From Ixodes scapularis (lineage: Eukaryota; Arthropoda; Arachnida; Ixodida; Ixodidae), in the NCBI RefSeq assembly GCF_016920785.2, contig NW_024609836.1, positions 7,992,406 through 8,056,405 of the forward strand: a stretch of DNA of 64,000 nucleotides, in the 5' to 3' direction. The notes under the pieces are model-generated. The model searched no databases. It worked only from the letters and a program-made list of their open reading frames with translations, and was not told where the DNA came from. Positions 1 to 11,190 of the stretch are shown piece after piece. Numbering within the stretch: position 1 is the first letter of the stretch; each line of letters starts with the position of its first letter. The position numbers and the translations under genes are program-made.

Positions 1-724
1 GCCCCCGTAGGTAAAGGAGGTTTCTGCGTCGGCCGGTTAAAATATGACGCACTGACATTTAGTTACTTTCTCCGTGCCCGCTGGCTTGCCTGAACGCCAA
101 GAGACGTGCAAACCGCAAAAAAGGTAGACGCTTAAATATGGTTGCAGGGCCCCTTTAATGAAGGGGCAAACAAATCAGTGCAGCCCTTAAAATAAAGCAA
201 GATATAAAATCTGCACTCGCAGAACAGCCGGGCTTTAATTTCTTTATTGCTTTTAACATTTCGGTGTTAACTTGTTTGATTGCTGCAATCTTGTTAGTCA
301 ATATTACTAAAATAAAAAGATGTGCTTGCATTGACCAAAGTGTGAACATTGTTCACACTCTAACAATCTCCAGTCCTGCTTGGCAACGGTAGCAATACAT
401 GTACCAACGTTCTCAGATCTAGGTCAGTTGACAAACTTCGGAAAACGCCCGACGCCTTTTTGCAGTGTGTCCGCTCAGTGGCGTCTGCCGCAGTATCAGC
501 CTGCCCTTTGGACAGATCCAGTGGAATGTTGGATGCACATTACCTGCAGTGGAAAGTGATTTTTTTTTTGTTGTTGTTGTTCTTATAGTAAACTTAAGGC
601 CTGCACAATACTTAAAACAGAAAGAGCGTTGTTCAAAAAGCGTTTTTCGTTGACCGCAAAGGAATTGGCACTAGGAATGCTATCCGCCCTTACCTGCTTG
701 TGCACCGGCAACAGAGAAAAACTG
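1..724. other. No gene recognised
   Basis: Only short chance reading frames are present. No splice-bounded exon, repeat pair or known motif was seen. Confidence 0.5.
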
Positions 725-1205
725 GTTTAGAGTGCAGCTCTTAGGTGCCCATTTCCACGCTTCATTGCGTCGCCGTCTGCATGATCACCTTGCTGAATTT
801 AGTGAGAAATTGAATTTGTGTTGAGGTCACGCAATGTCAATTTTTCTGCTAAATCTAGCTGAGGAACTGAATTTGTTTGTGAGTGACGTGGCATGAAGTC
901 ATGTGCCATTTAGCAGGGTTGTTTCCTCAACACCAATTCAGTTTCCCCGCTAAATATAGCGGGGAAACTGAATTGGTGTTGAGGTTGTGTGACATCAATT
1001 TCCCCACAAGATTTAGAGAGGAAACTTAAACCGCTAAATTTAGCGGGGAAATTCTTGCTAAATTTAGCAGGAAATTTAGCGAAAATTGCCTGCTAAATGG
1101 GAGGGGGAGGAGAGGGTATGGAGGGATAGGAGAGGCATAACCTCCCCTCCTCCTACTCAAGCGCTGCGCTCTAATTTCATGTTACAAAGAATTGTAAACG
1201 TCTCA
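725..1205 (+). mobile_element. Old copy of the TTAGAG-end element (palindromic interior)
   Basis: The left end (TTAGAGTGCAGCTCTTAGG, 727) and right end (AAGCGCTGCGCTC then AATT, about 1159) match the ends of the element at 20.2-21.28 kb. The flanking GTTACA..TTGTAA motif on the right is also shared. The interior differs completely: it is a set of degenerate palindromes around GCTAAATTTAGC and GGGGAAACTGAATTGG. It is non-coding. I infer a non-autonomous element with inverted ends and an internal array that changes between copies. Confidence 0.55.
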
Positions 1206-4020
1206 ATTTTTTTTTTTTTTTTTACTGCTGCTCTTTTATGGAGCTTGTCAACCGACAGATCTAAGAAAGTTGATGTGTACGGCCCGAGCAGAGGCATCTA
1301 TTTTTCCAAGCACAAGTTTTGAAACCCCCTTTTTTATTGAATTCTTTCAAGAAGACACTCCGTTTAGAGGAAATGGCAACGAATCTCCTTTTAGCAAATT
1401 TGTTTTTAGAAAAACAAAATTCACCGAACTTGACTGCTTGCTCTAGCATTTGCTTGTCCTGCCTTGGCTGATGGCAAAGCCGAGCCAGTCAGTCAGTGAG
1501 TCGCTCGCTTGGGCGGCCAGCATATTCAGAGCATGATCGACAAGTTTTTATGCATGCCACATCCCTGCTGTTTTCGCAAGAATAATTTTACATTTTGCCT
1601 GGTTTACAGCCCAAGAGAGGAGAGTGGGTGCTCAAGCATAGGTCAATATGCCTCAGTGCATCATGCTCTAGTCTTTAGCATCTTCCAGACTTGCTTATGT
1701 TAATCGAATGGATTCACTAAACGGTGCTCCTTTGCAACCGATTGTTGTAGGCTGCACCTACAACAAGCAGTTGTAAGTGCAGTACATTCTATTAGCATAA
1801 AATAAAGGCACACAGCCAAATCACCTCAATGATGCCTAGCAAGTGGCGAAATAAACTTCACTTTAACAAAGCATGTGTAGCTACCGAGACATCACATTAT
1901 TCAGAGTGCAGATGCAGAGTAGCTTTCTTTTGGCCTTGGCATCATCTTCCATTGTCCAGGCACAAGCGGCACTGCCGAAAAAGACCAATAAATAAATATT
2001 CAACACGGTGTATTATTCACTTTTGTACCTGCAACATTACCGTCCTATATAGATAGTCGACAGCTGCCCCGGCAACTTTCCGGACATGCGGAATCAAAAC
2101 ATCTCATCAACACAAGTGCTATTCGCCACTGCCGTAAGTTGAAGAATACTTTTCAAAAAAATAAAAGTGCATCTTTCAACGCAGTGTCTAGCGTAACCTT
2201 ACCCCAAGATTTCGAGTTACATCTAAGGTACCCAATATGAAAAATAAAGTTTGGTCCGACGTAACCTAATATGAAAATTAAAGCTATGACAAACAGAACC
2301 CAAAATAAAAGTTAGTTACGTCCTATGTAACCTACGCAACGTAAGTTTCGCTTTACGGCCGATGCACGACATAAATACAAAAATGTCATGACTTACTACT
2401 GCATAACATCCGATGCAGCATTCATTAGTCAGTTAAAATCTCAACTCTATCCGCACCTCCAGCTTTGTTGAGGGGGCTGGAGTGTTCCTCGCACATTGAA
2501 GCTGCTGAAACTGGGCATCCCCTCCTCTAAAACAATTTACTCAATTGTAGGTACTGGAAACAGAAAATGAACCAGTGTGTGATGGGTTTGGGAGGGAAAT
2601 AAACGTGGACAAAAGGCAACCAAGCAATTTAGAAGAGACTAGACCCGCCGAGCTAACGTTCTGTACGAACAATCTGAACCTTATATACTAGTTCTTGTAC
2701 AAATACAAGATACCCACGATATTCCGCGATAAGTAGCCACCAAAATTAACATACCAATTAGGCAGTTCTGTTCGTAAGTCACGCAAGTCGCCGAACTCTC
2801 CTCGCAGAACGTTCGCGAAACAAAAACGGCCATCTTGGAAAAATCAAAATAGTGATGGTGATAGCGATGGGGCTTCTATAAAAACTCAGAGAACAAATGT
2901 AATCCCTTTATCCGATATATAAAAGAAAAAAAAAAAAACTTATGGAAAACATTTACCCTAGCAAAAACTTCTTAAAATAATGGTAAAGTTTAAAATAAAG
3001 ATCTAAAGTTTAAACATTTAGTTATGTTAAAATACACTTGGTAAAGTCTATAAATCTTGTTTCAGTAATTAAATGCAAACAGAACACAGACTTCGTAACC
3101 CTTCTTGCTGATAGCCTTTCCTTGCAAGCGTGAATGGTCAAAAGCCGATGCCATAATAGGCAGAAATACTGCGTAGATAGCACGCTTAGAGTGTCCAGAA
3201 AAAATTAATGGGGGATGTCTATCTTCTTTCCATAAACCTTTTCGGAGTTTACCCTTCCTGCACGTTTCACAGTAATCTGCGGCATGGATTCACCACACTG
3301 TTTTTGTGAAGTGTGGCAAAACGTATGCACCACCATAAGAAAAAAATATGACAATTTATTTAAGTACAACAGGAAGCCACGAGAGGGGAAGATGGCAAGA
3401 TCCGATCCACCAAAAAGGACTGGGCCTAAGAGTGCAGTCTTGAAAGGCTTGGCCCATGAATCAGGACGATTTGAAACCTATGATGAATGCAGAGAACAAA
3501 GGGGTCGATCAGGTGAACAGTAACTAATATCTGACCCTAACATGCAGGGCAAGATCTGTTTTGTTTACCTAATATTTGTTATGCCACCAAAAACCAACGT
3601 TACTAAAACACTCAGCTAGGAAACTCAACCTTGGAACCTGGACTGCTGGCGTCCACCGAGACCAAACTAAATATGATAACAGTGCCACTCTTTAGCAACA
3701 AGTCAAAACATGAAAGTTGCCTTGCATAGCTACTCCAAGATGGCCCTGCGAGATGACACCAGTGGCCCTTCCGAGAATCTACGGAACCAGTCAGTGCAGC
3801 AGTGTAGTTCACGGAGTGGCCACCGCGGGAGAAACAGTGGCATTGCGATTGCATTTAGTTTGATTCTCTCATATGGATTGAAGCCACTTTTTCAAAGGAG
3901 GCTCCTATAGCAGTTTTCCAACCGGGTGTACTAGTCACGTTGTCAAAAACTTAATTTCTTCCTAACAAAAGCCGGCATAAGTCCATTTTTTTCTAAAAAA
4001 AGTTAACCTCGAAGGCTTCA
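1206..4020. other. No gene recognised
   Basis: AT-rich sequence with short reading frames only. No support for exons or structured repeats was found. Confidence 0.45.
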
Positions 4021-4058
4021 GGGGGGGGCCGTCCCCCCCCCCCCTTCCCCCCCCCCCA
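4021..4058. repeat. Poly-G then poly-C tract
   Basis: A G run is followed within a few bases by two C runs, a potential foldback or quadruplex-forming block. It is one of about ten such tracts in the window. Confidence 0.85.
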
Positions 4059-4164
4059 CACAGTTTCCCCTAAAATCTGCCAAGAAACTGAGGGAAAAGT
4101 GAGGACGAGAGCAGGTGTGGATGTCAGGACACCCGAGCTCTGGTTCGAATGATTAGTGGGTACA

Positions 4165-4414
4165 CCTAAAGCTAGGTGCCTTTGTCTTTACTGCACTCGT
4201 CAAAGACGTTCGAATGCGAGAGCCCAAAGCTGGATACCGGCGTTCTGCATTCGAATGTGTTCGACAAGTGCAGCAGAAACAAAGGCTGCCTTTGTCTCCA
4301 CTGCACTCGTCGAACGTATTGGGATGCAAATGCCAAAGGCCGCCCCCGGCGTTTGGCTCTCGCACTCGAACGTCTTTGACAAGTGCAGTGAAGACAAAAA
4401 CACCTAGGTTTAGG
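4165..4414. mobile_element. 250-bp palindromic MITE-like element
   Basis: The ends are inverted copies: CCTAAAGCTAGGTGCCTTTG on the left against CCTAAACCTAGGTGTTTTTG read from the right. Complementarity continues about 60 bp inward through TGCACTCGTCAAAGACGTTCGAATGCGAGAGCC. A second, smaller inverted repeat (TTCGACAAGTGCAG / CTGCACTCGTCGAA) occupies the middle. The overlapping reading frames on both strands are by-products of the symmetry. No clean target duplication was seen. Confidence 0.75.
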
Positions 4415-4978
4415 TGCCTCTGCGTTCTGATGTCCCTGCACTCTCGTCTCCCCCTCTCCATCAATTTCTCGGCTCATAGAGTTCTGAAAGTTTAACACTG
4501 GCAGTGTGCGACAGTAGGCCAGCAGGATGGCATACTCTCCCCTACATGATACGGAATGAGCAGGATCCAAGACAGACAACTCCGGACGGAACGTCCGCAG
4601 TTTACAACTCTTTGGCGGCATGCGCTAACTAGCTATCATCATCGTCGTTTTTGACGTCACGGGTAGGGCACACTGGGACAGACTGCACAGATCTTGGAAC
4701 CTTCGGCTCGACAGTCAGCGTTATGCGCTGTATCGCGCAGCAAAGCCCATTTCGCGCATTGTTTTTATTTGGTGAAGTTATACTTGAAACCGTGCCACGC
4801 GTAGTCATGCTAACAAACACTTTTGGCACTAAGGTGTCGAAATGCTGGGATGGTGATGTACTGTTCTCCACCCCAGTACAAAAAGATGGACGATTAAAAT
4901 AGAATATCCAGCGCTTTACCCCACTACAACATCTAGCTAGCATGGCGAATAGGGTGTATTTATTTTATTATTATTCAG
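4415..4978. other. No gene recognised
   Basis: Contains reading frames of about 80-100 codons on opposite strands, with no recognisable domain. It lies immediately upstream of the THAP-like exon, but I could not find a C-x2-4-C first exon in it. Confidence 0.4.
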
Positions 4979-5110
4979 ACAAAATAAAGCTGAGAAAGAA
5001 ATGTCTCATTAAATTGAAAATAGGAAAGCGAAATTCGGGAATCTCTAACCTGTGTAGTAAACACTTCAGTGAAAGCGACTCCGTGTATCTTGGTGGTTCC
5101 GATGTGTTTT
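4979..5110 (+). CDS. Isolated THAP-domain-like exon (partial)
   Basis: Between an AG acceptor (TTATTATTCAG, ending 4978) and a GTAAGTGC donor (5111) there is an open exon of 44 codons with phase 1 on both sides. Its translation has basic residues (KIKLRKKC), then SNLCSKHFSESD. That matches the C-terminal half of the THAP zinc-binding domain, where the S-x-[LVI]-C-S-x-H-F signature supplies the last Cys and His. THAP proteins bind DNA and are often derived from P-element transposases. The first exon, with the N-terminal C-x2-4-C and a start codon, was not found in the 700 bp upstream. It may be distant, or the exon may be a relic. Recognition rests on a short motif. Confidence 0.45.
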
Positions 5111-5861
5111 GTAAGTGCTGATTTCTTATTAGTCCCAAGTTGATTCATTTTTGGTCTTTTTAAACCAGTAAACAAACATTTCCTCAAAACAACTGGCATT
5201 GACGGTGGCTGGCTTCCAGAGTCGTCTCAATGAAATCCCTGCTTGTTCACTCGATCGATGTGAAGCATGCGAGACCCCCTCGCGACCGAAGCCTTAAATT
5301 TAGTAAGTCGGTGACAATTAGCATCCCAAAAAATTAGGTATACACCTGCTATGAATTCCTACCGTTTGTATGTTTAATTTTTCGGTCCCAATTGCGCATA
5401 ATGTGTGATGCGCTTTTCAGCGAGCAATTTTACATTTGTAAACAATTCTTAGTAAAAATTGGATAGAACTAATTAATCGATCGCCTGAAATTGCCGCGAT
5501 GTGACAAACTTCTTTGCCGCGTATTCGATGCGGGAGGAGCTAATCCGTCAGTTGCTGAAGAGCATTAGCTCGTCAGCAACTGCGGTGTCGGCGAAATAGC
5601 AGCGGGCGGTGTCGTCACGTGAAACGTCACATACCTTGGTAGTTGCCAACAGATGGGCTTGCAAAACGCTGTTTTCACCAACCAAAAAAAAAAAGAATCT
5701 AGTTGCTATTGTTATTATTTTTTGACCGAATGTAAACAGCAATGGCCGCGCTGATGCTTGTTGGAAACGCATGTGCCCAACTTGCCGGACGAGTGTACTG
5801 CTCCACTTTTCGTAATTCTGGGTTCCAAACTGGCTCATGTGACGAAAAAATGTTGCAGATC
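5111..5861. other. No gene recognised
   Basis: Short reading frames only. The intron following the THAP-like exon would begin here. Confidence 0.4.
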
Positions 5862-6103
5862 ACATAGGGTTATTATAATGTACGCTAGAGGTTCAAGTGG
5901 CGCTAGTGTGCCGACGCAAGTTGAAGCAGACAGCAACCAGTCGAAAATTGACTTCCGGTAATGCATTTCTATGGGGAAAAAAAAAAAATGGTGCAAAAAC
6001 GGCTTCGCACGTGTATTTATGTGCACTGTCGGACACTCTCAGCGCGAACACGACGTCGGCGCTTTCTAGCATCGCTGATATATGTGCCAAACGAACGAAG
6101 GTA
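5862..6103 (+). repeat. Interspersed repeat family R1, copy 1
   Basis: This block matches, in reverse orientation, 37430-37825, and in part 36655-36760. Shared landmarks are GTTATTATAATGTACGCTAG, GGTTCAA.TGGCGCTA, GAAGCAGACAGCAACCAGTC, ATGCATTTCTATGGG, TGCACTGTCGGACA and CCAAACGAACGAAGG. Its reading frames (for example one starting at 5961) are not conserved without breaks between copies, so I treat it as non-coding mobile sequence. Confidence 0.6.
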
Positions 6104-6702
6104 TCTGGAAATTAAGGGAGACGGCCAAACATACTGTCGAACCCGGTTATATCACACCCGTATTTCGAATTATTGTTTATATGAAACAGTCCAAACATCC
6201 CCTAGAAAATTGCATTGTTTTTCTGTATCGAATGCCCATAACTCCCATGGAGGGGACACTCGATGTAGGGAACAAAGACGAAGGCGGTTCTTCGCTTCTC
6301 CCTATAGGTCGGATTGCGCCGGCCGGGAGCACATAGCTCGGGTTGCGGGGCTGGCAGACCGCCAAGCCAGCATACGCGCACCCGGGAATGCGCACGCGGG
6401 GATGCGCAGCGAAAAAGCAATTGTATAAAAATTAAAAAAAGCAACCAATAAAAACAAAAGAAGTGGAGGATGGCAAAAGCAAGGGGAAGGGCACCTGCGC
6501 GCGTGGGGAGGGCAGGGAGTGCCCGCTGTTGGAACGGTCGCGTGCGCTCATTTTCCCAAACACCGCTGTCACTGTGTGACTCCTTACCCCCCCCCAAAAA
6601 AAAAAAAAGATTTTGTCAGGTGGAGTGTTTTGACAACAAGGGTTGAGCAATCACACTTTGAACGCCTTATGTTTGTTTACCCTTTCCTTTCCCCGTTATT
6701 GC
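6104..6702. other. No gene recognised
   Basis: Moderately GC-rich stretch with overlapping frames on both strands. There are no splice-bounded exons or motifs I recognise. Confidence 0.4.
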
Positions 6703-6790
6703 TCCCGTTTCCGGCTTGAGCGGCGTCACCGTCAGGTCTCGACACCCCCCCCCCCCCCGAGGTCACATGACCAGACCTGGGGGGGTCACG
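6703..6790 (+). repeat. Fragment of the TTAGAG-end satellite element
   Basis: CCCGTTTCCGGCTTGAGCGG is shared with the left part of the element at 20.2 kb. It is followed by a C14 tract and a GAGGTCACATGACC unit like the E-box units at 20.33-20.45 kb. The 42-bp array and the right end are missing. Confidence 0.6.
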
Positions 6791-8179
6791 TAAACCTCAG
6801 TTTACCTTTTTTTATACTTTATTCGCTATCAATTTTACTAACCACTTCGTTCTGTTTTCTTTTTAAATCTAATAAAAGTTACTCGCTATCATCAAAACTG
6901 TATTGTGTTGTTATTTTATTTTATGACATGCTTTTTAGAGAGTGACAGCATCTAGCGACATGGTGTCCGCCCATCTTGACCTAAAACAAAGTTCTGTGTC
7001 ACTCAGGGAATTTCACAAAAGTACTCAGGGGAAACCTGAAAAACTCAGGGAATTTGAAAATGCCAACTTGGTAGACACATTGAATAACTCTATGGCAGAT
7101 CACTACCTCAAACTTTCGTTAATGCGGGACTGCTTTTTAAAAACTCTTTGCTGTTGAGAGGGTGCAAATGCATTGAACCCTATGGACGTTCGCTGGGGCC
7201 GCCAGATTTCTTCGTTGCCGCGAGAATTTCGTTTTTGAAAGGTTCAACTGTATTAGCAAAATACGAATCTAAATTAATTTATCCCACCCAAAATAAATTC
7301 CATGGCTCCTTATTAAACACTGTGATTTTATCCAAGCCTCGGGTAAAAACAGTTTAGCTTTCTCGGCTCCCGATTGGACGCGTCGCAGGTTTCTGCCGGG
7401 CAAGCTTTGTCAACTAACGTCCCAACTCTTTAGCCCCGCACACATGGTGAGAGATATCTCGCAGTGGCTGATGTTCGTTCTGAACCTTTCTTTATCCACC
7501 GGTGTATTTGGACGTCTGTACGGCAACAAAATGACTGAAAACTTGCAAATTAAGCACAGGTTGTGGATTGCTTGCTTTATAGAATAGCAGACACACAATT
7601 CAAGCTCGTGTCCGATTTTGTTGCTCGTGGGACGTCATTTTTTTAGCAGAAATTCACTTTTTCTGCAGTTCTACTGTCCCGCATGGTGGACAAACCAGTC
7701 ATCTGCTCTTGTTCCCTGCCTAAGTGATGCATGACGGGAGTGCATTCAGGTACACACTTAATTCTCAGGGTGCAGCGAGTGCATGCACGTGTGGAGTGCC
7801 GGCGGCGAAACAAACTCACTTCATGTTGCGAGTGGCTGTGCATGGGCACGAGTGCAGCGAAACAAACTCGCTATTAGTTTTCACATGTGGTCATGCACTG
7901 AGCACGAGCATGTAGCTTCGTCTTGCATCTTGTTCGCATGCAGAAGTTGCTTCGACGGCGTAGCAGAAATTACACTAGCCTTGACAATAAAGAACAGAGA
8001 GGCTTACGCCGAGCCTAGACACTGGTGCAAAAGACGGCCGAGCCAGAAAACCTAAGCCAAGTCGCCACAAAATTATGTTTCGAAATGGCTGAATAGGCAA
8101 GACTGAACTGCCACCAAACATGTTCTGTTGTAGAACACAAAAGTACATCCCCTGACACGAGCGTCCAAAATATACTTAC
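6791..8179. other. No gene recognised
   Basis: Only short frames. A block near 7848-7877 (GCACGAGTGCAGCGAAACAA..CTCGCTATTAG) recurs at 11829-11862, a short repeat of unknown nature. If the exon at 8180-8373 is real, part of this stretch is its downstream intron. Confidence 0.4.
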
Positions 8180-8373
8180 AATGGCTAGCGACGCCTCATA
8201 AAGGTCATGCAGTGACCCTCTGCTTGGCCGATTAAGCCACACGCAGTGCCGTGCAGAGTACAGGACGACGCCCGTGAGCCAGCCGGTGCGGTGACTCCGG
8301 GCCTGCCCGTAGTGTTCCGCTGCTACCTTGGACAAGGCGAAAGCGAGCTCATCGATGCCATGATCCCCGGGAC
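8180..8373 (-). CDS. Internal exon of an unidentified protein-coding gene
   Basis: On the minus strand a 194-bp block runs from a TATACACCACAG acceptor to a GTAAGTATA donor. It is open throughout (2 nt + 64 codons, entering in phase 1 and leaving in phase 0). The translation contains DELAFALSKVAAEHYG, GWLTGVVLYSARHCVWLN and LHDLYEASLAI, which looks like helical globular protein rather than low-complexity sequence. Exact phase, both canonical splice sites and a degenerate paralogue at 10383-10545 all argue for a real exon. I do not recognise the family and give no function. No neighbouring exon was identified with confidence. Confidence 0.6.
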
Positions 8374-9517
8374 CTGTGGTGTATAACTATTATGATTAAA
8401 AGTCTTACAGTCGCCGACCAATGTCACTTAGTCAAATGAAAATGAAAGAAGCGAGATGTCTTCTTCCACATTTTGCTGTTCTCTATTTTTGTTCCTTTTA
8501 CATCTCTAGTTGTAAGATCAATGTTGACCAAGTTCTTTTTTGTTATCAACTTGTTCGCATTAAAATCTAAAATTTTACATCAGGGTAGAGTTGTAAAACC
8601 AAGAGGGGCTCCCAACACACGCATGCAGCCCCCCCACCCCACTTCATGGGGGTTGTCCTACGCAAGTATGTAGCTGCGCTGTAGAGAAGCATGATACACA
8701 TGATCTACACGGACTTTTAGCTGCATTCTTCCATGAATCTAATGTCCGCCTGGCCGTATAACTTATAACTGTCATAACTTTCACTTTTTCTTTGAAATCT
8801 GTAAATGTTAAAAAAGAAAACCTGTATAACCATAGCTAAAAAAAATCTGACACTTGAATTGCTAAAAACAGTTTGGGGACTTCCAAGAGCGATTATTGCA
8901 TAAAACAGCTTGTCAATGGTCAGAGCCTAGCAAAGCTCAACCAGCATGGCACTGCCAACAGCGCTGATGTCACTTGCATGACACATCCACATGCCGTGCC
9001 AATCATACATGGAACGCATGAAAGCATGGCGGGCAGTCCATGCAGCGTTGACTGTTGGTGGCTGCGGAAGCTCGGCGCAGACACAGAAGCACCAAAGGCA
9101 GAGGATGGCACATGTTTTCTGTTGCAGCAATGTCCTTTTGCTCGGCACACCGCCAAAAAACATTTCGGATTGGCGTTCAACATTTCTAATGGTAATCGTC
9201 TTATCTGTATGTACTTGGCCGAAAGAACCGTGAGGACATTGAGAAAATCGTGTTCCGCAGTCAATTTACCTGCCCTTCGTAGTACACTATGTACTGGCGC
9301 GTGACGTTGCTCTGTGTTCCTAGTATTATATTTCTCTTTTTTAGATGGCTGCAAAAGACGAGGACAAAGACATTACAGCAGCACTGCCAATAGTTTCTCC
9401 ATGTTGAGTGCTGAATTCCTGTGAAGCAGGATACGTTTCTCAAACCTTGCTGGCGCCATGGCCACAAAACGAACAAGTGATATCAATGCATGCCTTTTAT
9501 ATGGTCGGTGACAACTC
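8374..9517. other. No gene recognised
   Basis: Contains a 143-codon frame on the plus strand (8873-9304) and overlapping minus frames of similar length. None shows a domain, and no splice pattern favours one strand. Confidence 0.35.
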
Positions 9518-9650
9518 AAGAAGGTAGGGGAAGAAAAAGGAAGGTGGGAGAGGACGAGATGGATGCAGCGCCGGCGAAGGGAGAGGGTTTGACCAGCATT
9601 GTGCCCGCTTCCTCCTCTCCCACCTTCTTTTCCCTGACCCTACCTCCTTA
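9518..9650. repeat. Inverted repeat with about 37-bp arms
   Basis: AAGAAGGTAGGGG..GGAAGGTGGGAGAGGA on the left is complementary to TCCTCTCCCACCTTCTTTTC..CCTACCTCCTT on the right, around a spacer of about 55 bp. It is purine/pyrimidine-biased and small, probably a MITE remnant or a foldback arising locally. Confidence 0.7.
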
Positions 9651-10382
9651 ACCTACAACATAGTTCAAATCAAACTGCAAAATTTCTTCGAGGCTCGAGA
9701 GTGAAAGCAGCTTGTCAGGATGTATTTTGTGTGAATACCATTTAGCTGAAGTACATTGTTTTTGTGGACTCAAGGTACGTGGCTAAAAAGTCAATGCCAG
9801 ATGCCAGGGATCTTTGTGAGAAAAAGAACACTTAAAAGATATCCTCGGCCGCAGTTGGCTCTTTGAGTCACATATTTGACGATAGGTATTGTTAACACAT
9901 ATTTATGTGAACACCAGGATGCTGTTTTGATGGTAACATACTAAATGGTGATAAAAAAAAAAAAAAAAACAAAGCTGGGAGTAGAAGCACATTATCTACC
10001 TTTCCCTACCAAAGAACAATGAAACGATTAGTCACCTGCTCAGGACTTTGGTCGTCTGCTTAGTTGTGGGCGACGCCTCTGCGAGCATCAACGACAGCCC
10101 CCATTCTAGCGTGCAGAGAGCCATACAGTGCTTCTGTAAAGGATGCCTTCACCATCAGACTTTTAACAGAGCGGTCACTCCTTTTTTTTTCTGCGCACCG
10201 AACGAAAGGACGGTACAGTAGCAGACGACGCCAGCGTGCACGGCTGCTGGCGTCACTGCGTGTGCTCCAAGCTTCCGCGGGTGCTTGCGGTCCTCGCTGC
10301 ATGGAGCACTGGCTACGCACTCGCGTGCTCCCTTCAAGATTGGACTGCTCAGTGCACCGCTAGGAAAAGCAGTACAAAACAT
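9651..10382. other. No gene recognised
   Basis: Overlapping frames on both strands at 10.06-10.36 kb, without motifs. The region sits just downstream, on the minus strand, of the degenerate exon copy. Confidence 0.35.
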
Positions 10383-10545
10383 ACCGCGACGATGCATCAG
10401 GGGCATGCACTGGTCCCCTGAAGTGTGCTTCGAACCATGTGCAGTGCAGGGTGCAGCACAGCATCCGCGTGAGTCAGCCGCGGCAGTGATTCGGGGCTCG
10501 TAGTGTTCTGCGGCTGCCTTGAAAAAGTGAGGGCCAGCTCTTCGC
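10383..10545 (-). pseudogene. Degenerate copy of the 8180-8373 exon
   Basis: Read on the minus strand, GA(A/T)GAGCT(G/C)GC, GCAGCCGCAGAACACTACG, GTG.TG.(C)A.CCTGCACTGCAC and CAGTGCATGCCCCTGATGC align in order with the 8.2-kb exon. Small indels put the reading frame out after the first third, and the donor is weakened to a TATG context. It is most simply a duplicated exon that has decayed. The surrounding 160-codon frame (10155-10637) does not follow the parental frame. Confidence 0.5.
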
Positions 10546-10852
10546 ACCTCCTCTGAAAAATGTTTTACAACAGAGAGGTCAGTTATCTCCCTGCCTCTCA
10601 TTGCCTTTCTGCTGTCCTGTCCTTTGTTCGAGAGCAATCGCTGCTATATTGTGTCTCAGCACGATCACCTTAGTCATACAAAGGAACGTGCAGATAAAGA
10701 TCATTATTATTAAAGCACGTTTTACCTTCACATTCAAACTTCGGGCCTCCTGCTTTCTCCTCGCGTGTGGCGGCAAGCGTCTGGTGAGGCTACCATGCTT
10801 CGAGACGATCCTCGCGTGGTTCAGACCTGCGTTAGATTTTTTTTTTTTTTAA
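10546..10852. other. No gene recognised
   Basis: Short frames and a T12 tract at the right edge. Confidence 0.4.
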
Positions 10853-11190
10853 TTACGCCCTGGCAGCTTGTTTAAGCGCCTCTCGGCGTGTTCCCGCGTA
10901 GACAGTGACAGGCGAAGCATCAGATTCTACGCTTGCTTCGTTGGGCCTTCCTGTCTCGTTGAAAAACTGGATCGAAGTCTGTGTCGATGGCATGCAATCA
11001 TTGCTATAGCGACTTATTGAGCACTTGCGGTCATACGGAAGCTTCCAAAATTGTGAGCGCGCTCCTAAGCCTTTGCGGAGGGCTCTGCTAGCCGTCACGT
11101 CCGCATGTTCTACCGAACGATTTCGGGCGAGCGGTTGGTAAAGGCAGCTCAAGAAACAAGTCGACACGTTGAGCGCACGAAACCCAATTC
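10853..11190 (-). CDS. Unidentified open frame (about 112 codons)
   Basis: A minus-strand frame is open from about 11190 to a stop at 10853. The translation is mixed in composition (for example ARSQFWKLPYDRKCS, GRPNEASVESDASP), without repeats. There is no in-frame ATG at the start, so if real it would be a 3' exon, but I see no clear acceptor. No domain is recognised. It could be a chance frame. Confidence 0.2.

Noticed and set aside
4153..4621. Overlapping 80-150-codon frames on both strands
   Set aside because: The region is a palindromic element; mirrored frames on both strands are expected from its symmetry.
8873..9354. Opposed frames of about 143 codons
   Set aside because: Both strands are equally open, with no motif and no splice support.
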